Of a stretch of 64,000 nt of DNA, positions 48,100 to 60,100 are shown piece by piece (within the stretch, counting starts at the first letter, position 1; each line of letters begins with the position of its first letter). The DNA is from Plecoglossus altivelis (Eukaryota; Chordata; Actinopteri; Osmeriformes; Plecoglossidae): positions 7,002,818 to 7,066,817 of the forward strand of contig BROE01000001.1 of NCBI GenBank assembly GCA_036571765.1, given 5' to 3'. The translations under genes and the position numbers were made by a program. A model generated the notes under the pieces. That model was not told the origin of the DNA. It was given only the letters and a program-made list of their open reading frames with translations, and ran no database searches.

Positions 48100-48668
48100 T
48101 AAAGGCTTAGGCTTGTTAACATCTACCCTGGCTATAAAGTCAGCCATTACTTAGAGACAACATATCCGAGATGCCATGATTTAATGTCTCGGATACCGCT
48201 TGACAGGGTTCCAGCATTTCACAGCCAGCTTACTAAATCTTAATGAGCTTTAAAAATAACACTTGGCTGACAATTTTTTCGGCTGGCTTGCTTGCTTAGA
48301 ACTTGTATAGTATTATAGTAGAAACAGTTAACAAACTTAAACTATTTTATTGATGAACAGGTCTTTTCCAGGTAATTTGTCTAGTATTATAAACTTGGAT
48401 CTTATAGGGATAGCATCTTATAGGGATAGCAGAAAGCTATCCCTTATAGGGATAGCTTTCTGTTAAAGTACAGTAAGGAAAGCCTAAAAAATAATTTCTT
48501 ATACAATATATAGCTGTACAGTATAATGTACTACGTTGATTTATAGTTCTCATGTTTATTTAACGCTGGCTGTCACAATCCATTTTAAATTATTACTGGA
48601 AGTTTGCCTGATACATCAACACGTAATTTGGTAACTTGAGTCCCCAAGTCTAATTTTGGAAGTGTTCT
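48100..48668. promoter_or_regulatory. Proximal conserved block upstream of gene C (candidate, weak)
   Basis: Shares acatctac, agccattacttagagacaac, gatgccatgatt and accgcttgacag with the A and B spacers (12957-13100, 30180-30300). Later, aatttggtaacttga corresponds to the second part of those blocks. Similarity is lower than between A and B. The hairpin at 48401-48462 interrupts the block and is specific to this spacer. Confidence 0.45.
48401..48462. repeat. Triplicated 14-mer with a perfect 14-bp hairpin
   Basis: The 14-mer cttatagggatagc occurs at 48401-48414, 48417-48430 and 48443-48456. Around the third copy, cagaaagctatccc (48430-48443) and its exact complement (48449-48462) form a 14-bp stem with a 5-nt loop. 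Neither the A nor the B spacer has it. Confidence 0.9.
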
Positions 48669-49809
48669 AGGTATGGGCATAGTTCCAGTACACAGCCTAC
48701 TCAGTTACACTTTCAAAGCCCAAATGAAATGTCACAACAGCTTCTGGAATACGCCAAATATCTGAGATGCTCAGGCATAGTGTCAGTGTCAGACTTGCAG
48801 TGTAAAGTGGATCTATTTGGGGGTGGGGCTACATATATGGTCGCATTGCATGCTTATGTATCCAATGCTGCAAAACAGTTAGCTGAATCTCATTCAGAAT
48901 TTTCATTTGTGCTGTATCAATGTCTCTGATGACACCTTGTACTCTGATGTCATATGAGCTTGTCCAGCACAGTTATTATAGGTGCTGTTCAGCACAACAT
49001 TTATCATGTATTTGTCAATCAAAATTGCAAGCATAGTGTTGGGATTATGTCAATTTGTAGCCGGAAAGGTGCACAGCAATTTAATAGTCTTGACATTGTT
49101 TATCAAAACGAGGTTGGATCATGTGAGCTTCTAAGACAGAGTGATCAACATTAATGAAGCATATGTAGCACAATATATATCCAAATATATGTGAACAGAG
49201 TATATTTAGTTTTCACAGAACGTGTCCTTATACGGCACAGCAGATGGTCAGCAAGATGGACACGTGACAAAGTCATAACTCACAGAAGCCTGTTCCTGCA
49301 TATTTCTTGCTTACGTTGAGTCCAGTGACTTTGGACAGATGCATTCCTAGATCTATATGCGTACTACAAGAGGCCCCAGAAGATGACCTCTTGACTTTAG
49401 AGGGAGACAAGTGTCTCTTTACAAAAATTGCATATCACATAACTTAATTTTTGCTCAGTAGCTGAAGTCCATTTATGTTGTTTTACGCAAAGTTACTTTG
49501 CATTGCCTTATCCTGAAAACGTCAGTATACAGTCTGAACTTGTGTTATTCTGTGCATCTGACAATGAAGGACTTGGGATTGAATTTATTGTAAAGCAATC
49601 AGATACTGCCTTTTGTCCTTCACCATGCCCCTTTCAAGTCACAGTTGATTATATTATTGGTCGTTCTCAAAATAAACCTCGAGCAGTCAGCACTCACATG
49701 TAGAGACAGATTTACAGTGTATCGGAGGAGTGCATACTAACTCGCAGAAGCAAACACACTGACTCGCAGGCTGACTCGCAGAAGCAAACATAATCATTTT
49801 ATAGTTTAG

Positions 49810-49960
49810 TGTGGTTGCAGTGTTTTCTCTTCTTTCCCTTCTTTCTCCAGCCAACTCCACGTCAGTCATTGTACTAGAGCTGGATTTGAACCACGTGGCC
49901 ACTCTTCCAAATATAGATTTTGCCTGGGTGGAACTCTCGTGTGACCAATCCGATACACTG
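49810..49960. promoter_or_regulatory. Distal conserved block upstream of gene C (candidate)
   Basis: Counterpart of 14070-14260 and 31083-31295, about 3.0-3.2 kb upstream of the gene C start site. Shared: tttctc followed by ctccac, tcattca-like sequence and gagctgga. At the E-box position it has CACGTG (ccacgtgg) where A and B have CAAGTG, followed by ccaaatata. Confidence 0.45.
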
Positions 49961-50569
49961 CAGACAGGACCTTGTCGAACCAAGGGCCTGAGTCCAGGTC
50001 CTTATTTCAACAAATGGAATTAGTAAAGGACATTAACTTTCCTAAAAGTATGTTTTGTTACTTTTTTTTAAATTTGCTCACTTTTGAAGTTGTTATACAG
50101 ATCAGCGGTAAAACTAATTTGTCCTGTCTCCATACCAAACTACTATACAGTTGGGTGTTTTTGTTGAAGGTTAGCCGCCGTTAAAGGGTAGTTTTATCTT
50201 GCACTTTTCAAAGAATTCACTTCACTTAATTGATGACAATAGTTGATAAGAATGGTAGCTCATTTAGCATCAGGACTTATTTATAATTGGTTTAGATGGG
50301 CCACTTGGGAAGAGGAGCTGTAAAGAGGAACAGTCCAATGTACCTGTGCTTGTACTGTAGGCTACACAAGTGTTTTGCATTTGCAAATCAAAATGTTTAG
50401 CCATATTATCTTGTAATTACAAGAAAATCTAATTAAAATTCTCTTAATTACAAGAATACAAACCAAGGTGTTCAATGCACCCCATTTTCGTAACATATAG
50501 GCAAATGACCAATTATCTGAAAACATTAAAATGTGCTTGTTCTAACGTTACGTTACATATTATTAACGT

Positions 50570-50770
50570 ATTAGTGAAGTGAAGTGACGTATTGTCAAGT
50601 ATGGTTACCCATACTCGAAATTTTACCTCTGCATTTAACCCATCCAAGTGCACACACAGTAGTGAGTAGTGGGCAACCGCACACACACAGTGAACATACA
50701 CCCGGAGCAGTGGGCAGCTATTGCTCCAGCGCCCGGGAGGTATAGTGGGACAAACATCCCAGAGTGGTGT
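50570..50770 (+). mobile_element. Truncated dispersed fish repeat (SINE-like)
   Basis: Contains gtcaagtatggttaccca, ctgcatttaacccatcca, agtgcacacacagt and cacccggagcagtgggcag, phrases I recognise from a short repeat abundant in many teleost genomes. It stops soon after gcgcccggg, so the usual 3' part is missing. Family name not assigned. Confidence 0.6.
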
Positions 50771-51077
50771 ATACAAACAGTGTGGAAATAAAATTAAAAA
50801 AATTGTAGGTCTAAAAATGGTCTTCTCCAGGCACCGCTACTTGTTTACTATCATCACTAACAAACATAGTCATACTTACATACCTATTACAGAGCACATT
50901 TCTACAAATGTCTCCATGTTTAAATCCCATACTACAATATCCTATTCAGTTTGTATTGAGAAAATCTGCATGTATTTGAGTAGACTCTAAAGCCAGGGGA
51001 ATGATCGGTTGCTTTGAGGTGGAGCTCCATGCCTCTGCGATAAATTCACAAAGTCATATATTATTGCAAGCCTGTAT

Positions 51078-51083
51078 TTTATT
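51078..51083 (-). terminator. Candidate polyadenylation signal of gene D
   Basis: AATAAA on the minus strand about 95 nt past the gene D stop codon, in an AT-rich stretch. No other canonical signal lies between it and the stop, although an ATAAAA variant is nearer (about 51137). Confidence 0.55.
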
Positions 51084-51176
51084 GCATATCCTTATTTAAA
51101 AGACAGTATTGAAATATTGCCATGAAAAATCATATTTTATGAAGCATAGCATTGTTTTGGAACAGGTTTGTGTGGT

Positions 51177-54100
51177 CTATTCAGCGTCTTTAGCCTGATT
51201 GGAAAAAGATAAAGAAGAAATTGTTACGGACAAGCTTCTTCTCACGAGGAACAGAGAAAGGTGAGCCTATTTTGACTTTTGACACAAACTGAAATTAAAT
51301 TAATCCCGGTACATATATTCACACTTGTAGACTTGTACCCATGTCTATGCCTACTTATATACAAGTATATTTTTCCAGTAGGAGTTGTATGATATCAGAC
51401 ATGAATCAGATTGTATTGTATTGTAATTGTATGTATTGTTATTATAATCCTGGTAAAACCTGACTTTTACCTTTCCAGCCTCGCGACTCTTGCTTCTCAT
51501 CTTATTTACTTGAGACTCAGCAATGTCAGCACGCTCCTCAGCCTCCTCCAGCTCATGCTGAACCTTCCTGAACTTGGACATGTGGGAGTTGGCCTGCTCC
51601 TCCTGGAAGAAAATTAGAACAGATTTAAAGATTAGCAGGATGGCCATCACATTTTTAAAATGCTTATTTTATGTTTACTTTGTAATCAAGTCTAATTCTG
51701 TAATATCAATTTTATATTAAATAAAATGTGACTTACCGCCTCCTCAGCCTGTCTCTTGTAAGCCTTCACTTTAAGCTGCAGCTTATCCACCAGGTCCTGA
51801 AGTCTGTTCACATTCTTAATATCTTCCTCAGTCTGGAACAAAAATTGTAGATGTAATGTACAGTTTAACACATCCATGCCTCGTGACAAATAATATTTAG
51901 AAATTTAGATTAAGTTGTTACCTGGTACGTCAGCTCCTTGACTCTGCGCTCATACTTGCGGACTCCCTTAATTGCCTCCAAGCTTCGTTTCTGTTCACTA
52001 TCAACCTCTGATTCCAACTCACGCACCTATATGGAAGCATGATCTCATGCTCAATCCAAATGCCAACACAGCCATCATGACAGACCGCCATGGTAAAATA
52101 CTAAGACAACCAGAGAGGGGCATTATGTCAATTACACATTTTACATTTATTTTGTTCAAGGTGGCAATAGTAATTGCACACTTACCCTGGACTCCAGTTT
52201 CTGGAGCTGCTTCTTGCCACCCTTCATGGCTAGATTCTCTGCCTCATCCAGACGGTGCTGCAGGTCCTTGACTGTCACCTCAAGATTCTTTTTCATCCTC
52301 TCAAGGTGAGAGCTGGTGTCCTGCTCCTTCTTCAGCTCTTCTGCCATCATGGCCGCCTATAATCAAAGAGGACAGCTTTTGTGAGCGAGACCAAGTAGAG
52401 TCATCATAGCTGTGTGCAATTTGGACTGATGTTGACAATGTACAAGTTAGCAGTCAGCGATATGTGGACAAAGGTAACAGCAAATACTTTGAGTTCAAAT
52501 GAAGCCAGAGGTACATATAATTTCCAGGTTGACAAAAAATTAGATCAAGTGAGGTGGCTGATCACAAACTGCCCATTTTAAAATGCTTTCTTGAAAATTG
52601 GTGGAGGTTGGAGATAAGTAACTATGTTAATATTCAAGATCTAGAAGAATGAGACCACAGGATGTTGGGTACAGTATTTTACCAGAGAGGTTAGATGATG
52701 TAGTGAAAACACATTTCTTTGTTACTGTTGTTACTGGGGGTATGGCAGTGTACAGGAAAACGGTATAGGGTTACAAAATTATCCAGACTCACATCAGTGA
52801 TGGCCTTCTTGGCCTTCTCCTCAGCATTTCTAGCCTCCTGGACAATGTCATCAACCTCTCCCTGCACCTGAACCAGATCAGCCTCAATCTTCTTCTTGGT
52901 GTTCAACAGGCTGGTGTTCTGGAAAAGCATACACATGGATACAGCAAAAACTGAGTCTTTGCTGAAAATGTTATTGTACTTTCTGTCTTTGTGTTGTTGT
53001 CCATACCTGGGAATGCAGCAGTCCCACTCTCTCACTGGCATCCACCAGCTCCTGCTCAGCCACTTTGCGGCCTCTCTCTGTCTGCTCCAGAGCCGCTCTC
53101 AGCTCCTCAATTTCGGCCATCATCAGACCGTTTCTGCGTTCCACCATGGCAGACTGTTCCTTCATGTCCTCTACTGCACGGACGGCATCATCCAGGTGCA
53201 ACTGGGCATCCTAAAATCAACACAAGGTACCAAGAAGTATTAAGTCACAAGTAAATTTGGCATGATTTAAATAGTCTAAAATAGCCTCAATGTACTTTTA
53301 ACTCTTGTTGCATTGTAACAGTCTCTGAATACTGACTGTTAGAACAGTAAGATTTTTCACCACGAGTTTCAATGATAAAATAGTTGTGCTATCATGCAAT
53401 ATTGCTATCAATCACATTACCTTGAGCTGCGCCTGAACGTTCCTTAGCTGCTTCTGGGACTCAGCAGCCTGGCGGTTAGCATGGCTCAGCTGGATCTCCA
53501 TCTCATTCAGATCTCCCTCCATCTTCTTCTTGACTCTAAGGGCATCATTCCTGCTGCGGACCTCAGAGTCCAGGGTGCTCTGCATTGAGTCCATCACTCT
53601 CTGGCTGTTCCTCTTAATCTGCTCCATTTCCTCATCCTTCTCTGCCAGCTTTCTGTCCACCTCACCCTTGACCTGGTTCAGCTCCAGCTGCACACGCAGA
53701 ATCTTGGACTCCTCATGCTCCAGTGTTCCCTGAATTAATAAAACATTTTGCAAATGTAATTAAATGCTATAGTCATCCTAAAAGTGCGTATGATATATCA
53801 TTGTGGAGAGTTTGTACCTCAGCCTCCTCCAGAGCTGTCTGGATCTCAGACTTCTCAGTCTCCACTGTCTTCTTGGCCTTCTCCAGCTCATGGATGCTCT
53901 TGCCAGTCTCTCCAATTTGCTCGGTAAGATCAGAGATTTCCTCTGCGATTGAAAACAGAAACATTCGGAATGGCCAGTAAATGGAGTTGCACAATACTTA
54001 TATTGTATATAGTACAGTATATTGTATAAAGCACCACACAGACTACATTCATCTCACGTTGCAAGTTCTTGTTCTCCCTCTTCAGAGTCTCCAGCTGGTC

Positions 54101-57100
54101 AAGAGCCTCCTCATAGGAGTTCTTCATCTTGAAGAGCTCTGTGCTGAGAGAACGAGCCTCCTTTTGAGCTCCCTCAAGCTCAGCCTGGCCCTCCTCAAAC
54201 TTCTGCTTCCACTCTGCAAGAACCTAAGAGAAAGCACACACCAAATCACCCTTTAATAGTTGAATAAAAATGACTATGCAAGCGATAAACAGATAAACAG
54301 GGTGTTTTGGGACAGTTTTGAGCAACCTGGTGCATATTCAGGTCTCTTTCCCATTATTCACCTTGTCAAAGTTCCTCTGCTTCTTATCCAGGTTGGCAGC
54401 CAGGGCATTAGCTCGCTCAACATCAATCATGAGATCCTCCACCTCTCCCTGCAGCCTCTGCTTGGTCTTCTCCAGAGAGGCACACTTGGCGTTTGTGGCC
54501 TCAATGGTCTCCTCTGCATCCTGCAGACGCTGAGCCAGCTTCTTCCTGTTTGGGAAACAAAAACAACCTTTTTATGTTGGGATCTCTGGAGGCACAGAGG
54601 TTACTGTTAAGCCTACCAACAAATGAAGAAATGTCTGCTTCAGCGAAGACCACAATGGTCATTTTACTCACTTGGCCTCCTCCAGCTCCTCTGTCCTCTG
54701 GATGGCATCAGTTTCATACTTGGTTCTCCACTGAGCTACCTCAGAGTTAGCCTTGGACATGTTGCGCTGCAGCTCTGCCTTGGCCTCCTGCTCCTCCTCG
54801 AACTGCTCCCTCAGCAGGTCACAGTCATGGCGGGCCGACTGAACTCCATGTGCAAGGGCGTTCTTAGCCTGAGAATAAAATGGGGTATAAAATTTTTCTT
54901 TTTAATCCAGCAGTAGGCATTCAACAAGTGAATGTTTTCCGCACCATTTATAGTTCAATACCTAGATGATTAATGGACAGCGTAAGTAAGGGTTAAAAGG
55001 TGATAAGATCATTTAAAGCATGCAGAGATAAATAAGCACTTTCTTCCGTTGTTTTACCTTGACCTCCTCCTCAACATGTCTCTTGAGCTCCTCAATCTGC
55101 TGGGTGTAGGCCTGCTTGCCTCTAGTCAACTGGGACACCAGGGCTTCCTTCTCCTCAAGCTGGCGACTAAACTCCCCTGTGGAGAATTAATGAAAATTAA
55201 TTTTCTAAAGAGAATTCCAACAACATAGTACAAACCCACCTGTGAGGTGCTCTTGTCAGGTGTTCCTACAGCAATATTGTTTCCTCTGGCAAATTGTGGA
55301 ATGTTTGCCCAATATGTCGAATAATCATCCAGGAATGAAAATACTGTAGATGTACATTTTTTATTCTTACCATTCTCAGTGAGGAGTCTAGCTTTCTGTC
55401 CACCGATGTCATTGATCTGGCGAACATTCTCATCATTCTTGGTCTTAAGTTCACTGAGCTGGTCCTCAAGGCTACGACACATCTTCTCCAGATTGCCCTG
55501 TGGAACAAATATCATTTGATAGGGGCACAGTTATTACAAAGTTTTACCTTTACAATAATTGTTTTACCACATATTAGGAAATGGCAGAGACAATTTAAAA
55601 ACATTCTATTTGTATAAGACCTTAGTCTTGGAAACAGCCTCCATATTGGAGGAGAGGTCATCAATCTCCATTTTGAATTCACTCTTCTCTTTCTCCAGCT
55701 TCTGCTTGACACGCTGCAGGTTGTCAATCTGCTCCCCCAGCTCTGCCACACTGTCAGCCTGCTTCTTCCTCAGGGCTGAGGCTGTGGCCTCATGCTGCAG
55801 GGTGGACTCCTCCAGGTCACGTCTCAGCTTCTGGAACTCAGCCTCTCGCTTCTTGTTCATCTCAATCTGAGCAGCTGTGGCGCCTCCAGCCTCTTCCAGC
55901 CTCTCACTGATCTCCTCCAGTTCCCTGGACAGATCGGCCCTCTGCTTCTCCACCTTGGCCCTGGCAGCACGCTCAGCCTCAATCTCCTCTTCCAGCTCCT
56001 CAATACGAGCCTACGATATACCAAACCATCGTTGGGTTAAAGTTTCACATTTCTGGCCCACATATGAGAGAAGGACTAAACAAATGAGATAAATTTGAAC
56101 CACAATTAAGTCCAATATCATCTAGCCCAAACCAGGAAATATTACTTGTCTGAGGTCTAGTAACTTCAAGCATACCTGGAGCTCCTTGATCTTCTTCTGC
56201 AGCTGGGCACCCATAGACTGCTCATCCTCAATCTTGCTGAGGAGCTGGCTGGTCTCAAAGTCCTTCCTATGGAGCACAAAGGAATTCAAGGTTTTTTGTC
56301 TTCCATCTTGATGGGAGGATACAAACTAGTGTGATAAAATCAATGTAGAAATGTATTGATTTTCATGTCTCTTTTCCCCTAATTTACTTCTTGATTTTTT
56401 CATCAGACTGCTGCTTGTCGTTCTCCAGGTCCATGATGGACTCTTGGGCCAGTTTCAGGTCTCCCTCCAGCTTTCTCTTAGCTCTCTCAAGGTCCATACG
56501 GAGCTTCTTCTCTTGCTCCAGAGAACCTTCAAGCTGAAGGACAACAGAGCTAATGGATTTCAGCAGCGGACAAAACAAGTCACTCATGCTGATATCATTA
56601 TAATAAAAGTCTGCTCACGTCATCGACTTGCTGTTCCAGCTTGGTCTTGGCCTTTGTTAGAGTGTTGACTTTGTCCTCTTCTGCCTGCAGGTCATCCAGT
56701 GTCTGCTGGTGGGCCTCTTGCAGGGCTTTCTTCTCCTTGGTCAGCTTGGCAACACTCTCATCTTGAGATGACATCTCCTCAGTTAGGTTTTTAACCTGAA
56801 CAAGACAAAGTCAGTTAAAGCTATTGTGTATGTATTTGAAAATATTACTGTGAGTGATACTGAGATGTTGATACCTTGTTCTCTGTGGCATGTTTCTCCT
56901 TCTCCACTTTGGCCAGGGTAAGCTCCAGATCATCAATATCCTTCTTCAGCTCAGAGCACTCATCCTCAAGCTTCCTCTTCTTGGCTGTCAACTCAGCATT
57001 CATCTCCTCTTCATCCTCCAGCCTTTCTGTTGTCTCTTTGAGTTTGGCCTCCAGCTGGATCTTGCTCTTGATTAGACCCTCACATCTTTCCTCAGCATCG

Positions 57101-60100
57101 TTCAGATTCTCTGATTCCTGAGAGAAGAACATTTGTGGGTGAGCCAATGTGTATATGACATCATTAACATGTGGTGTGTGCATGTGTATTTCACTTACAG
57201 ATGCTACTTGAAGAGCCAGGTCAGTTTTCTCCCGCAGTATGGACACCATCTTCTCCTCCAGCTCCTTCTTGCGAGCCTCAGCCTTTTCAAGAGCAACTTT
57301 GCATTTCTCATAATCCTCTTTCATGTTGACCAGCTCCTTCTCTGTCTCAGCACTTTGCAGGAGAGGCTTGATCTTGTAGTAGACCTTCATCCATGGCCAG
57401 TGTTTCACATTCATGAATGAGCGGATGTTGTACTGGATGGTGTAGACAGCATCTCTGATAGAAATAGACAAAGTAGTTGTTTAGCTCGATACAAATTATG
57501 CAATGTTAAGTCATTTCTCCAACACTATCCCTTTCCTATATGTAAAGTCTATTAGTCCATTAAGCCTAAGATCATTCCGAAAATACAAGTTTACATCATT
57601 ATTCTAACAATTGCATCATACAATAAAATGTATCACTCCTTATAAACAAGAATTGAATGTTTCTCCATCTCACCTCCTCTCCGTCATCTTGGTAAACTCC
57701 CTTCTCATCAGGTACCCACGAGCAAGAGCTTGTGTCATGGTTACCAGACTAGCAAGCTTCTCATCTCTCATCTCCTCAAGGACACCAAGCAGACCAGCTT
57801 TGAAGAACACCTGAGACATAGGTATAAAACAAAACATAGGTAAACAGCATAAACACTGCTGGTGTTAACATATTGCCATATAAAAAGATAGCAACTGCTT
57901 TGTATGATGTTGGGATAAAGGATTGTCATGACATAATATACGATAGAATTGCCATCATTGAAATAACTTGCTAAGCATTAATGAACCAGTAGAGTTCTTA
58001 TATGGGGTTCATTTGCTAAGGTTGTGGGACCATCTTGAAAAACTCAATTTACCGGTTAAATAAGATATTTAATTACATCTGTAGGTCAAAAATAAGATTT
58101 TCTAGTATCCCATCATCAATAGTGTAGGGTATTTTACCTTGGTGTGTCCAAACTTGTACTCATCATGGTTCACGTCAATGGATCCAAGCAACTTCTCAGA
58201 AGCCTTCTTGTTGTCCATGAACTGGCCATCGGGGATAACAGCAGCATTCAATACTTTGTATCTGAATAGGGAGAACATTGGTTTACAATTTATATGTTGT
58301 TATCAATCTAACATACCTTTGTAGTATGTGTCTGTTCCTTATTACCTCTGCTTGAAGTCAGCATAGAGGATTCTGCTGGGAAAGCCCTTTGTGCAGATTC
58401 TAATACCCTCCAGCACACCATTACACCTCAGCTGGTGGATAACCAGGAAGTTCTCCATCAGACCTTAGTGCAACATTTATACTTTTTAATTTCTGGAAAT
58501 TCATTGCAGAAATAATAATCAATAATGAATAAATGGTAACAATTAATAAACAATTGTAATTAATGTACTATTTGGTTAAAATAATAATGACAACTTAAAA
58601 GAAATAATACGTAGATCAACATTTTTTACCTGGGGTCTTTGATTCATTGGGGATCAAACAGCGTACAAAATGAGGGTGGGTGCTCCTCAAGTTGGTCATC
58701 AGCTTGCCCAAGTTCTCCTGAAAGGTTGTTATAAAGCATGTTACTGTCAGATGTTACGCATAATAAAGATAGAATGCTTACTTATATATTAAAATACAAA
58801 CCGAGCATGAAACTCAAACTATATATTTTTTCTAAACTCACTCTGAACTGAGAAGACACAGTCTGCATGGATCCTCCCTTCTTCTTGCCTCCTTTCTTTG
58901 AGGTATCTGTCAAGAATTCAAGCAGTTGTAGGAGTGTCCGACAACATAATGAATGAGTAAGTCTTGTTGCTTGAACTATACTGTCGTTAATAAACAAATC
59001 ATGTCCACATGTTAAATGAGTAAACCTGTGTGTAATTGATTTCAATCATACTAACCCTCAGGTGGAGCAGCAACATAAAGTGTTGCCAAGAGTTTGGTTG
59101 AGGACTTTCCATACAGCTGGAGCACAGAGTCGTTCAGGGGATCCTTGTTCTTGTCCAGCCAGCCAGTGATATTGTAGTCCACTGTACCAGCATAGTGGAC
59201 CAGGGAGAAGTGGGCTTCAGCCTTGCCCTTTGCTGGTTTAGGCTTCTCAAATGCCTTGTTCTTGCCAAGATGCTGGTCATACAGCTTGTTCTTGAAGGAA
59301 GTGTCTGAAGCCTTGGGGAACATGCACTCCTCCTCCAGGATGGAGAAAATGCCCATTGGCTGTGTAGAAATACACTTTCATCAGTGAGCTGAATAAGATA
59401 TAATAAGCACTGTGATATGATAAAAGTATGTCAGTTCAGTCATATTGTATCTCCATGATGGAATAACTTTGTATCCTTTCCAGGTATGAACATCCACAGT
59501 TTTTATAGAAACCTCACCTTCTCAATAAGCTCAATGCAGGCAGCCAAGTCCATGCCGAAGTCAATGAAAGCCCAGACAATGCCCTCCTTCTTGTACTCCT
59601 CTTGCTCCAGGACGAACATGGTGTGGTTGAAGAACTGTTGCAGTTTCTCATTGGTGAAGTTGATGCACAGCTGCTCCATGCTGTTGTACTGTAGATTTGC
59701 AAAGTTTGGATTAAATTTATTGAGCTATGCCACAATACAATTTTTTTAAACTTCATCTGCACTTTATTTTGTTTCCTCTATACTTAATCAGTAGTCAATC
59801 AATAGTAGATTAGGTACTATTTTTACAGTTAAAAGACAAACGAATTAAACCACTTTTAAACTTATTTTTTCCGAAAATTCAAATACTGCCTTAATGACCA
59901 ATCTCAAACTCACGTCAAAGATCTCAAATCCAGCAATGTCAAGCACACCAATGTAGAAGTTCCTTGGCTGATTGGTGTCCAACATCTGGTTAATGCGGAC
60001 GACCATCCACAAAAACATCCTCTCATAGATGGACTTGGCCAGAGCACTCACTGAATTGCTCACCTGTATTACAACATTGGTTCCACTTAAACTTTGATTT

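Larger units (their letters stand above)
46906..51077. other. Spacer between gene C promoter and gene D 3' end
   Basis: About 4.2 kb. It contains an (AT)n run, weaker copies of the two conserved upstream blocks (about 48100-48668 and 49810-49960), a perfect hairpin (48401-48462) and a dispersed repeat (50570-50770). Stretches 47270-48100, 48670-49800, 49961-50569 and 50771-51077 show nothing else recognisable. Confidence 0.65.

Noticed and set aside
49687..49983. 98-codon minus-strand ORF in the C-D spacer.
   Set aside because: It overlaps the conserved block, but its frame is not kept over its length in the A and B copies; only the short ATG-proximal part aligns, which is reported as a weak finding.
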